5,275 bases of DNA from JAJRXG01 sp964470035. GTDB lineage: Bacteria; Bacteroidota; Bacteroidia; Chitinophagales; Saprospiraceae. A program made the translations under genes and the position numbers. Of this stretch, positions 1 to 5,114 are shown piece by piece (position 1 is the first letter of the stretch; each line of letters opens with the position of its first letter). The stretch covers positions 1-5,275 of the forward strand of contig CAYYBR010000283.1 of the NCBI GenBank assembly GCA_964470035.1. Direction: 5' to 3'. The notes beneath the pieces are model-generated. The model was not told the DNA's origin. It did no database searches and saw nothing but the letters and a program-made list of their open reading frames with translations.

Positions 1-356
1 ATTGTATTGTATATGGTGCCATTGCCAGCTCCAGTGGCTTGAAATTCGTTGGCACCGATGATGGCATATAGCCCAGTTGTTGATAAAGCGCTCTGTAGAG
101 CTTTCATATGATGACTATCCGGGGCTAATCCATTATCGGCTGTTTGGGCCCATAGATCGCGTATATCAGGATCTTCCCAAAGATTGGCGTCTTTACAGAC
201 ATCTAACCAGATGGGATATCCTGAAAACCAATTTTCACCAAATACAATGAGATCACAGGATTTGTCTTTTGCCTCGTGGATATACGAAATGGTCTTGTCG
301 AGTGTAGCATCTGCATTGAGATATACTGGGCCGTCTTGAACTATAGCAACTTTCAT
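1..356 (-). CDS. Nitrilase-family carbon-nitrogen hydrolase, N-terminal part (partial)
   Basis: Partial gene: the first 118 codons are present and the rest lies beyond the left edge. The family hydrolyses nitriles or amides in the cytoplasm through a Glu-Lys-Cys triad. What is visible: an N-terminal beta strand (MKVAIVQDGPVYLN), then a helix, then LIVFGENWFSGYPIWLD at residues 36-52. Glu41 in FGE sits where the catalytic glutamate is expected, and GYPxW is typical of true nitrilases rather than of omega-amidases or NAD synthetase domains. A second family signature, IGANE at 100-104 followed by GTIYNT at 113-118, matches the G-x-NE...GTLYNT strand of nitrilases. The catalytic Lys and Cys are outside the window, so activity and substrate cannot be judged. 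The ATG start gives a complete first strand and lies just 5 nt beyond a -7 promoter element. The gene is divergent from the lipoprotein gene at 519. Family placement is firm; nitrilase versus amidase is inference. Confidence 0.9.
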   Translation of the reverse strand, partial: MKVAIVQDGPVYLNADATLDKTISYIHEAKDKSCDLIVFGENWFSGYPIWLDVCKDANLWEDPDIRDLWAQTADNGLAPDSHHMKALQSALSTTGLYAIIGANEFQATGAGNGTIYNT

Positions 357-361
357 AACTG

Positions 362-395
362 CAAAAGTACCGTATATACTGACTTCTCGAAACAA
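362..395 (-). promoter_or_regulatory. Bacteroidota-type promoter of the nitrilase-like gene
   Basis: Read on the minus strand, TACTTTTG (362-369) fits the Bacteroidota -7 consensus TAnnTTTG exactly. A TTG (393-395) lies 23 bp upstream, within the spacing range reported for Flavobacterium promoters. Only 5 nt separate the -7 element from the ATG at 356, so the transcript would start at or next to the start codon. This is a motif match; the start site is inferred. Confidence 0.5.
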
Positions 396-465
396 GGTTA
401 TTGCCTATAATTAATATTATGTTAAGTAGGATTGTAGGGCAACACCCAAAGGTTTGCTCTGCTCT

Positions 466-477
466 ATTGATATCAAT
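466..477. promoter_or_regulatory. Perfect 12-bp palindrome, possible operator
   Basis: ATTGATATCAAT is identical to its reverse complement. It lies between two divergent genes, 42 bp before the ATG at 519 and about 110 bp before the start of the nitrilase gene. Its TTG (467-469) is 19 bp upstream of TATTTTTA (489-496), which matches TAnnTTTG except for the last base, so the palindrome could overlap the -33 element of the lipoprotein promoter. The operator role is inference; AT-rich palindromes of this size do arise by chance. Confidence 0.3.
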
Positions 478-518
478 GAACTGTTCCATATTTTTAGCAT
501 AAGCTAATTCGTATTGTA

Positions 519-977
519 ATGATCAGGAGACATGCTTTTGTAGCAGTGTTCATTGTTTTATTATTTGGGTCTTGTTTCTCCTCTTGTGAATGCGCTAGGT
601 CGGACTTTACTTGTTTGAGGAACAATATAAATTTTACGATAATCTATGATGGTGTTGATGTCTTTGATAGAGATGGTTTATTCAGCTCAGATTCAGTACA
701 GATAGCACAAGATTTTCTAGATAATACACCTTCCTCTCTATCTATTAACAACAGATCTTACTCCCTGGAAAACATCTTTGAGAACAGTTCTTATATAATC
801 ACGATTAGCAATGTTTCCTACTCATTAGACATAGTAACAACTGAGGATAATTTCATGTGTTGTAGTGGCGGAGGAATAATTCAAGTTAATTTTAGAGGGG
901 ACACTATTTGTGATGGACTAAATATCAGTCAATCAAGCTGTGCTTTCAGTGATGTTTTAGAGCTTAGAGTTCCCTGA
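519..977 (+). CDS. Cysteine-rich putative lipoprotein of unknown function
   Basis: A 152-aa exported protein. The N-terminus has a basic start (IRRH), a hydrophobic core at residues 6-17 and then cysteines at 19 and 23 in FGSC and FSSC. Either could be the lipidated residue, although Phe at position -3 is not the preferred lipobox residue. Further cysteines are at 25, 32, 114, 115, 131 and 141, so disulfides outside the cytoplasm are likely. The rest is mostly beta-rich, with FTIIYDGVDVF (39-49), a DNFMCCSGGGII stretch (110-121) and a final VNFRGDTIC (123-131). From memory this layout, a strand-rich body followed by CCxGGG, recalls small uncharacterised Bacteroidota lipoproteins, but no family is assigned. 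Two similar segments, at 76-86 and 97-106, share NxxSYSL-like residues. The ATG is the only start that leaves a full signal peptide. No Shine-Dalgarno sequence precedes it. It is convergent with the S9 hydrolase gene. Confidence 0.75.
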   Translation: MIRRHAFVAVFIVLLFGSCFSSCECARSDFTCLRNNINFTIIYDGVDVFDRDGLFSSDSVQIAQDFLDNTPSSLSINNRSYSLENIFENSSYIITISNVSYSLDIVTTEDNFMCCSGGGIIQVNFRGDTICDGLNISQSSCAFSDVLELRVP

Positions 978-990
978 CTCTATTCTACTA

Positions 991-1209
991 TTAATGGAGA
1001 ATCAATGATTGTTTACTATAGATGTAATTGAATGTAGTGAAGAAGGTGTTCTTGATAAGAAGTCCACTACCCTGTTCTTCTCTCAAATTTTTCTGCCAGA
1101 ACATTTTGAGCTTTCGTTCAACGTCTCCTGAGCTCAGGATTCGATAAATCTTGGTTAATGAGTTTAAGAAATATTTAGAAATGGTGGTTATATGACGATG
1201 CATCACCAT
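991..1209 (-). CDS. Doubtful small ORF, possibly a gene remnant
   Basis: This 72-codon frame starts at an ATG; a TTG three codons upstream would also be possible. The product is basic and rich in aromatic residues, with a helical-looking middle (VERKLKMFWQKNLREEQ) and no signal peptide, membrane segment or known motif. There is no Shine-Dalgarno sequence and no clear promoter. In favour: it ends 13 bp from the neighbouring lipoprotein gene's stop without overlapping it, and the middle part reads like ordinary protein. Against: it is short, it lies in a gap between convergent genes, and no family was recognised. It may be a chance frame or a fragment of a decayed gene. Confidence 0.2.
   Translation of the reverse strand: MVMHRHITTISKYFLNSLTKIYRILSSGDVERKLKMFWQKNLREEQGSGLLIKNTFFTTFNYIYSKQSLILH
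1126..1139. repeat. Perfect 14-bp palindrome
   Basis: TCCTGAGCTCAGGA equals its own reverse complement, with no central loop. It is GC-richer than its surroundings. It lies within the doubtful ORF at 991-1209 and in the gap between convergent genes. It could bind a dimeric protein or form a short cruciform; no T run follows it, so it is not a standard terminator. Confidence 0.5.
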
Positions 1210-1372
1210 TTGGAACAAAACATTTGGTCATAGATTAGAAATCAGGTCTGGTCTAGTGGGTTATTTGTCCATATTTAGTTTTATGTAGATCACTATCATA
1301 TACATTTCTTCCTATTCATTTTGTTCTACTACGGATTGACTATGAAATGGACTTACTGTTTTCTTGATCTTT

Positions 1373-2341
1373 CTATTTACCGTGAAGTGTCATGTTAGGC
1401 AATGCTTCATTGTTCTTTAGAAACCGTTCGAACCATTTATAAACTTCCTGGTTCACCTCTTTTTTATGTTCCTTGATTCCATGATCACCACCCTCAAATA
1501 TCTTCAATCGATATGGGACTCTATGTTTATCTAACTCTATTGCCAAATTTAGGGAGTTTATGGATTTTACTCTCCAATCTGAGTTGCCATGTAACATGAG
1601 TATGGGAACATTTTTGGGAAATTTATCCGCCCAAAAAACTGCTGATCTCTTTCTTAGTTCTTCTTCTTTGTTGACTTCATAATGCGGAATAAGTTCAGCA
1701 TAGACATTAGTTTCCATTTCAGGTCTATCAATCTTAGTTAAATCCGATGGTGCTCCACCAACACAGACAACGTCAATTTGATCGGTTTTAGTAAGAGCAC
1801 GGTAGGTCATCATTCCACCACGGCTCCAGCCGTACATTCCAATTTTATCAGTATCTGCTTCTTCGATTTCCTGTAGTGCATCTATAAGATTCACTACATC
1901 ATTTACATCATCACCTCCAAATTGTTCTTGGCCTTCACTGCCTCCATTCCCTCTGTAGTTACTGGCTATAACAACGTAGCCTTCATTTGCTAATTCACCT
2001 AATGTTGTTGCCGCATGAGCAACAAGTAATTGACCAAAATTTCGATTTCCTCCACGATTATATATGATACAGGGATATTTCCCAGACTTTTTAGGCTTAA
2101 CCATTAAACCATTGACTTTCAATCCATCACTTAAATATGTTATCCAGTTCATCTCAATACGGTCTAAGTATTGATAGTCTTTTTTCCATCTGATATTACC
2201 ATCAATTGATTCAGTAATTCTTTGGTAGATAGGTGTATCTTCAATATTTTCTATTGGTTGTACCCTAAGTAGTATTTTAGACTGTGCTTCACACTGACAA
2301 AGTATGAAAGCACATAATATCAAGACACAAGAATTCTTCAT
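1373..2341 (-). CDS. Secreted alpha/beta hydrolase, prolyl oligopeptidase (S9)-like
   Basis: A 322-aa serine hydrolase, probably a peptidase or esterase acting in the periplasm or outside. The N-terminus MKNSCVLILCAFILCQCEAQ is a signal peptide. Cleavage after CEA before QS, or lipidation at the Cys of CQC, are both possible. An N-terminal segment (about 20-70) leads into the catalytic domain. Its strand YPCIIYNRGGNR (89-100) occupies the oxyanion-loop position, with RGGN instead of the usual HGG. The nucleophile is Ser173 in GWSRGG, the acid Asp255 in LHGNSD and the base His287 in EGGDHG; order and spacing fit family S9. The long beta-propeller of classical prolyl oligopeptidases is absent, so this is a stand-alone catalytic domain. 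A TTG two codons upstream (2347) keeps the frame open, but the ATG at 2341 gives the better signal peptide. No good promoter was found upstream. The substrate is unknown. The family assignment is strong; peptidase versus esterase is open. Confidence 0.9.
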   Translation of the reverse strand: MKNSCVLILCAFILCQCEAQSKILLRVQPIENIEDTPIYQRITESIDGNIRWKKDYQYLDRIEMNWITYLSDGLKVNGLMVKPKKSGKYPCIIYNRGGNRNFGQLLVAHAATTLGELANEGYVVIASNYRGNGGSEGQEQFGGDDVNDVVNLIDALQEIEEADTDKIGMYGWSRGGMMTYRALTKTDQIDVVCVGGAPSDLTKIDRPEMETNVYAELIPHYEVNKEEELRKRSAVFWADKFPKNVPILMLHGNSDWRVKSINSLNLAIELDKHRVPYRLKIFEGGDHGIKEHKKEVNQEVYKWFERFLKNNEALPNMTLHGK

Positions 2342-2433
2342 TTCCAATATTGTGAATATAAAATAGTCATAATAGTCGAATTAAAAGGAATATGAGATAG
2401 AACCATATCATCAATTAGTTATATCTAAACCAT

Positions 2434-2505
2434 GCCTCCCTTGAGGGAGGATATAGGAGGGTGAAGAGTCAGAAAATCACCTCCCCGACCCTCCTCAAGG
2501 AGGGC
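2434..2505. repeat. REP-like double-hairpin intergenic element
   Basis: Two inverted copies of a 17-bp palindromic unit bound a 72-bp element: GCCTCCCTTGAGGGAGG at 2434-2450 and, reversed, GCCCTCCTTGAGGAGGG at 2489-2505. Each folds as a 6-bp stem around TTGA. The four differences between the copies form two swapped base pairs, so both stems stay intact. Inside, GGAGGGTGA (2456-2464) can pair imperfectly with TCACCTCCC (2477-2485) across a 12-nt loop, so the whole element can also form one long hairpin. It begins 10 bp past the stop of the 91-aa gene and ends 92 bp before the S9 hydrolase start. Similar C/T-rich intergenic repeats are common in Bacteroidota genomes; that this is a multicopy family here is inference from one copy. 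It may also act as the 3' end of the 91-aa gene's transcript. Confidence 0.7.
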
Positions 2506-2515
2506 TATGTTTCAT

Positions 2516-2791
2516 TTACAAGTTAAGAATTAAGTCTGTTACGAGGCCTGATCCAATTAACACTACAGATAGGAAGACTCCATTTGATGTCTTCAACTTT
2601 TCACTATACACTCGGAAGCCTATCAAAACACCTATAAAACCAATAATTGAATTTAAAAGTAAATACCACGTCGGATACACTGAAAACCACTGTACGTCTC
2701 GATGCTGATATAGATACAAGAATCGGAGATGATATAACATCCAGAAAAGATGGATAAGCACTATGATTGTTCCAGTAATTTTTGGTTTCAC
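2516..2791 (-). CDS. Small membrane protein with three predicted membrane segments
   Basis: A 91-aa hydrophobic protein with likely transmembrane helices at about residues 5-27, 42-62 and 71-91. The loop between the first two holds HRDVQW, and a basic loop (SEKLKTS) precedes the third. It is not recognised as a member of any family. The start is a GTG at 2791: an in-frame stop lies a short way upstream, no in-frame ATG comes between, and the next ATG (codon 18) would cut the first helix. The GTG overlaps the stop of a four-codon ATG mini-frame (2788-2802). The gap to the DUF4279 gene upstream is 76 bp. An AT-rich hairpin lies in that gap, so cotranscription is uncertain. Confidence 0.65.
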   Translation of the reverse strand: MKPKITGTIIVLIHLFWMLYHLRFLYLYQHRDVQWFSVYPTWYLLLNSIIGFIGVLIGFRVYSEKLKTSNGVFLSVVLIGSGLVTDLILNL

Positions 2792-2835
2792 GTATCTACC
2801 ATTTTTTATTCTTTAACTAAGTTCCTTTTCACCTA

Positions 2836-2865
2836 GTACAAAAAACTGTCATAACTTTTTTCTAC
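2836..2865 (-). terminator. Weak AT-rich hairpin ending in T6, possible terminator
   Basis: Just past the stop of the DUF4279 gene, the minus strand reads GTAGAAAAAA, a 10-nt loop and TTTTTTGTAC; nine of ten positions pair. The stem is almost all A-T and the T run is part of the stem, so a terminator role is weakly supported. Confidence 0.25.
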
Positions 2866-2867
2866 TG

Positions 2868-3521
2868 TCATTTGATTGGATTGCCTATTATGTAGGTGTC
2901 TATATCAATCCCAAGATTTAGATTATTCATTCTGTTGATTATTTCTTTACTGATACTTAAGCCTGCGTTTCCGCTTACGTATTGGTATTTAACAACAGCA
3001 ATTTCTGCTTTTGCATCATTTGATAAAGCAATAACTCCTGACTTGTCTTTCTCTAACTCATCTAGTAAGAGAACAAGCTTGTCTTCCAGGCTATAGGCCC
3101 TATTTTTAATAGGTTCAAAATTCAATCTTGAGAAATCAATTGGCTTGTTCTTAAATTGCTTACGCTCACCGATTGACCATCCAGTAAGTGGCGCTAAATT
3201 TAAATAGGAGCACAACTCGTCATAAGTTCTGCCTTTTGAAGTTGCTGTGAGATAAACTCTATTACTATTCTCTGTATAGGTGAAGTACAACTTTGGATTG
3301 TCAAGAGATTCAATGCAGATATTTATGTAGTATTTTTCGTCTTTTACCTTGAAGTAGATATAGCAAACATCGTTTTTATAGTCAACGGCCACTCTTTCTA
3401 TAGCGGGTTTGTCATCCTCATATTCAACTTGACAAACTTCTAAGTATTGTTTTGTCACTTCAAGAGTTGGGTTCTCGATTTCAGCTATTGCCGTTTTAAT
3501 ATATTCTTTTGTTTCCGTCAT
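2868..3521 (-). CDS. DUF4279 domain protein with N-terminal extension
   Basis: A 217-aa protein with no signal peptide or membrane segment, so probably cytoplasmic. The C-terminal two thirds (about residues 78-212) fits DUF4279. It shows a strand (VYLTATSK), a helix into LNLAPLTGWSIGE (107-119), which matches the family's L-x-PT-x-W-x-x-G region, then helix LEDKLVLLLDELEKD (145-159), and the closing pattern GLSISKEIINRMNNLNLGID (187-206) followed by an Asp-rich strand. DUF4279 has no established biochemical role; from memory, members turn up as stand-alone or immunity-like proteins near polymorphic toxins, but no toxin is visible here. Residues 1-77 form a separate acidic, alpha then beta segment of unknown type. 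The ATG has no Shine-Dalgarno sequence. The gap to the 127-aa gene upstream is 87 bp and contains a hairpin. The assignment rests on remembered sequence pattern, not a search. Confidence 0.8.
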   Translation of the reverse strand: MTETKEYIKTAIAEIENPTLEVTKQYLEVCQVEYEDDKPAIERVAVDYKNDVCYIYFKVKDEKYYINICIESLDNPKLYFTYTENSNRVYLTATSKGRTYDELCSYLNLAPLTGWSIGERKQFKNKPIDFSRLNFEPIKNRAYSLEDKLVLLLDELEKDKSGVIALSNDAKAEIAVVKYQYVSGNAGLSISKEIINRMNNLNLGIDIDTYIIGNPIK

Positions 3522-3577
3522 TTTAGATTAAGCTTAGTGACTACGACATAAATATGATCTCTCATCTATCGCGTGGA

Positions 3578-3604
3578 TATCAGATGCCTTTGCATCTCGT
3601 GATA
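3578..3604. repeat. Hairpin between the 127-aa and DUF4279 genes
   Basis: AGATGC (3582-3587) and GCATCT (3592-3597) pair around a CTTT loop. The stem extends with TATC (3578-3581) pairing GATA (3601-3604) across a 3-nt bulge, giving 10 paired bases. It begins 4 nt past the stop of the 127-aa gene on the transcribed strand. No T run follows, so it suits an mRNA 3'-end or processing structure better than a standard terminator. Confidence 0.4.
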
Positions 3605-3608
3605 AACA

Positions 3609-3992
3609 TTATTTGTCAATGCTTGCCCCACTATATAAAATATTTATTGTCTCGCCAAATGCAAACGTTTCATCCTTTCTATACTCAAAATTTGCCGCAT
3701 TTGGGCTCTCTAATATGATGGTGGTCTCTTCAGGCCATGTGATTTTTAAATCGCTTTTATTGAATTCTCCAGACGCTATTACTTCTGAAGTTACTATTAC
3801 GTATTTGTGATAATAAAATTGTAGAATAGATTGGCCTCGAGAATTTATGTATTCAATGGATTTGCTTTTATTTGGAGATAGTATGATAGTACCTGTTCTT
3901 TTTTTGGCTTCGTATACATTCATCATTGAGGATCCTAGCCATGTTATGATGACCACGGATAGAATCATGAGTATGAATTTTGATTTCTTCAT
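3609..3992 (-). CDS. Membrane-anchored small protein of unknown function
   Basis: A 127-aa protein with a basic start (MKKSK) and one hydrophobic segment at residues 6-22, either an uncleaved N-terminal anchor or a signal peptide ending near GSSMM. The remaining 100 residues are polar and strand-rich (TGTIILSP, YYHKYVIVTSEVIASG, TIILESP, ETINILYSG) and would fold outside the inner membrane, probably as a small beta domain. There are no cysteines after export and no motif that names a family. The ATG is 14 nt after the stop of the 38-aa lipoprotein gene, in an AT-rich spacer without a Shine-Dalgarno sequence, so the two are probably cotranscribed with the 312-aa gene. Confidence 0.7.
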   Translation of the reverse strand: MKKSKFILMILSVVIITWLGSSMMNVYEAKKRTGTIILSPNKSKSIEYINSRGQSILQFYYHKYVIVTSEVIASGEFNKSDLKITWPEETTIILESPNAANFEYRKDETFAFGETINILYSGASIDK

Positions 3993-4006
3993 TATTGATA
4001 TTTGAT

Positions 4007-4123
4007 TTATGGTGTTGAGCTACTACAGAATTGCTGACATACCCTATCAATCTCAGATATTTCTTTGTGCTTGCAGCTGATTAGTGCTATGACTGCAAGT
4101 ATTGTAACATGAATAGTTTTCAT
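4007..4123 (-). CDS. 38-residue micro-lipoprotein
   Basis: A very short gene that fits neatly between its neighbours. The product begins MKTIHVTILAVIALISCKHK: a basic start, a hydrophobic core and a textbook lipobox LISC with the lipidated Cys at residue 17. The mature peptide would be 22 residues: a charged stretch (KHKEISEIDR), a C-x3-C pair (Cys29, Cys33) and a SSSTP tail. The charged residues right after the lipid Cys resemble surface-export signals known for Bacteroidota lipoproteins. AAAGGA, the only clear Shine-Dalgarno-like sequence in the window, lies 5 nt before the ATG and begins inside the stop codon of the 312-aa gene (9-nt gap), suggesting coupled translation. The stop is 14 nt before the 127-aa gene. 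The function is unknown. It could be the remnant of a longer lipoprotein, but no continuation was seen in the other frames. Confidence 0.6.
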   Translation of the reverse strand: MKTIHVTILAVIALISCKHKEISEIDRVCQQFCSSSTP

Positions 4124-4134
4124 AGTTGTCCTTT
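4124..4134 (-). promoter_or_regulatory. Shine-Dalgarno-like site of the 38-residue lipoprotein gene
   Basis: On the minus strand the end of the 312-aa gene reads TTAAAGGACAACT directly before the ATG at 4123. AAAGGA begins within the TAA stop and sits 5 nt from the ATG. All other starts in the window lack such a site, so it both supports this start and hints at translational coupling. Confidence 0.5.
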
Positions 4135-5071
4135 AACCGCGTTCAGTGATTACCACATAGCTCAACTCAAATACTTCCGAATGATGCTTGATCGGGTAGT
4201 TTGATAACTTATTGAATAGATATTCATCATAATACTCTAAGGTAACGATATATCGATTCTCTCTTTCAGCTTCTTTCCAATCTGTTACCTGGTATCTGGA
4301 ATGGCCATGCTTTAGATTAAACAATACCTGAATTATCTTAGTCTCAATATCGGGATCATAATTTGGATTGGCGATGTGATATTTTGTTGAATGATCGGCA
4401 TAGCGATCTAGTGCTACTTTAATCCAGAAACTATCTTCTAGGATTTGATTCATTTTGTTTTCTGCATCATGGAATTCAATTTCTACTTTGCCACTTATGA
4501 AAGTGGCTGTTTCGTCATGGTATATTACGTCACTTCTCTTTCTGAGTTCACTTAGTGCTTCGGCTGTGTCTGCTCTCCTGTTCAAAGTGTCTTTGTGCCT
4601 TTCGATATTTACATTTTTGCAGGATTGAGATATTCTACTGTTTTCATAACTAATCGAGCCACAATCAGTTATCAAGAGATTACATTCTTCTATGTAGGTA
4701 TACCCGTGAGATCTACTCTTGTTTTCAATAATGACTAATCCACGAGTCTCGGGATGACCGTTGCAATCTGGTTCTTTAATCACTTTTGAATGCTGATATT
4801 GATTTGCGAGATCCTTAACAATGTCAACTCCTTCAATGTAACAAACTTGAGTTGAATCGTCTTTTACGGATTCATAAATAATAGATATAGGACTTGAAGT
4901 GCTATTGTCTATTTGTGAGAATAGGCTGATGTGAATCGGGGCATCTTTGCTTATTGAATCATGAGTTGTTGATATGTCTGTTGATAATAAGATACGAGTA
5001 TCGTCGCAATTAATTTGAGACATCGCCTGAAAAGGGAGTATCAATAGAGTTATGTAGAATAAGTACTTCAT
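4133..5071 (-). CDS. Secreted six-cysteine protein of unknown function
   Basis: A 312-aa exported protein. The signal peptide MKYLFYITLLILPFQAMS is followed by Q19, the AxS|Q cleavage site common in Bacteroidota. The mature chain has six cysteines (22, 77, 103, 130, 137, 151), all in the N-terminal half, an even number that suggests disulfides. That half looks strand-rich. A charged helical segment follows (about 155-215, with ERHKDTLNRRADTAEALSEL), then a C-terminal half rich in aromatic residues (FWIKVALDRYADHSTKYH, YIVTLEYYDEYLF). There is no transmembrane anchor and no recognised family or catalytic motif. The ATG gives the complete signal peptide. It lies 43 bp from the stop of the upstream membrane protein gene. 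It is the first of three tightly packed genes. The function is not inferred. Confidence 0.8.
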   Translation of the reverse strand: MKYLFYITLLILPFQAMSQINCDDTRILLSTDISTTHDSISKDAPIHISLFSQIDNSTSSPISIIYESVKDDSTQVCYIEGVDIVKDLANQYQHSKVIKEPDCNGHPETRGLVIIENKSRSHGYTYIEECNLLITDCGSISYENSRISQSCKNVNIERHKDTLNRRADTAEALSELRKRSDVIYHDETATFISGKVEIEFHDAENKMNQILEDSFWIKVALDRYADHSTKYHIANPNYDPDIETKIIQVLFNLKHGHSRYQVTDWKEAERENRYIVTLEYYDEYLFNKLSNYPIKHHSEVFELSYVVITERG

Positions 5072-5114
5072 GCCTTATGTGGCGGCTATATTAAATATAC
5101 CATACTGATGCTTA

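Larger units (their letters stand above)
978..1372. other. 395-bp gap between convergent genes, mostly unexplained
   Basis: This stretch separates the ends of the lipoprotein gene (plus) and the S9 hydrolase gene (minus). No strong GC-rich hairpin with a T run was found at either gene end, although at least one terminator would be expected here. It holds one doubtful minus-strand ORF (991-1209) and a perfect 14-bp palindrome (1126-1139). In 1219-1372 nothing recognisable was seen on either strand. Confidence 0.5.

Noticed and set aside
253..489. 78-codon minus-strand frame
   Set aside because: It overlaps the start of the nitrilase-like gene in another frame and runs through the divergent promoter region; the product has no coherent features.
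991..1209. Transposase or other mobile-element remnant
   Set aside because: No catalytic motif, terminal inverted repeats or target duplication could be found around it.
2341..2347. TTG start two codons upstream for the S9 hydrolase
   Set aside because: The ATG at 2341 is the stronger start codon and gives a normal basic signal-peptide N-terminus; the TTG version would put an acidic residue there.
2845..2871. Direct repeat ACTGTCAT (2845-2852 and 2864-2871), as a possible regulator site
   Set aside because: The copies span the end of the DUF4279 gene and are 8 bp long in AT-rich sequence; they are explained at least as well by chance and by the AT hairpin there.
2896..3096. 66-codon plus-strand frame
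   Set aside because: It is the antisense shadow of the DUF4279 gene; its hydrophobicity comes from the complement of that gene's codons.
3613..3810. 65-codon plus-strand frame
   Set aside because: It lies wholly antisense within the 127-aa gene, with no promoter or start signal.
3868..4050. 60-codon minus-strand frame, considered as a continuation of the 38-aa lipoprotein after a frameshift
   Set aside because: It overlaps the 127-aa gene in another frame, the product is low in structure, and the 38-aa frame already ends cleanly before the next start.
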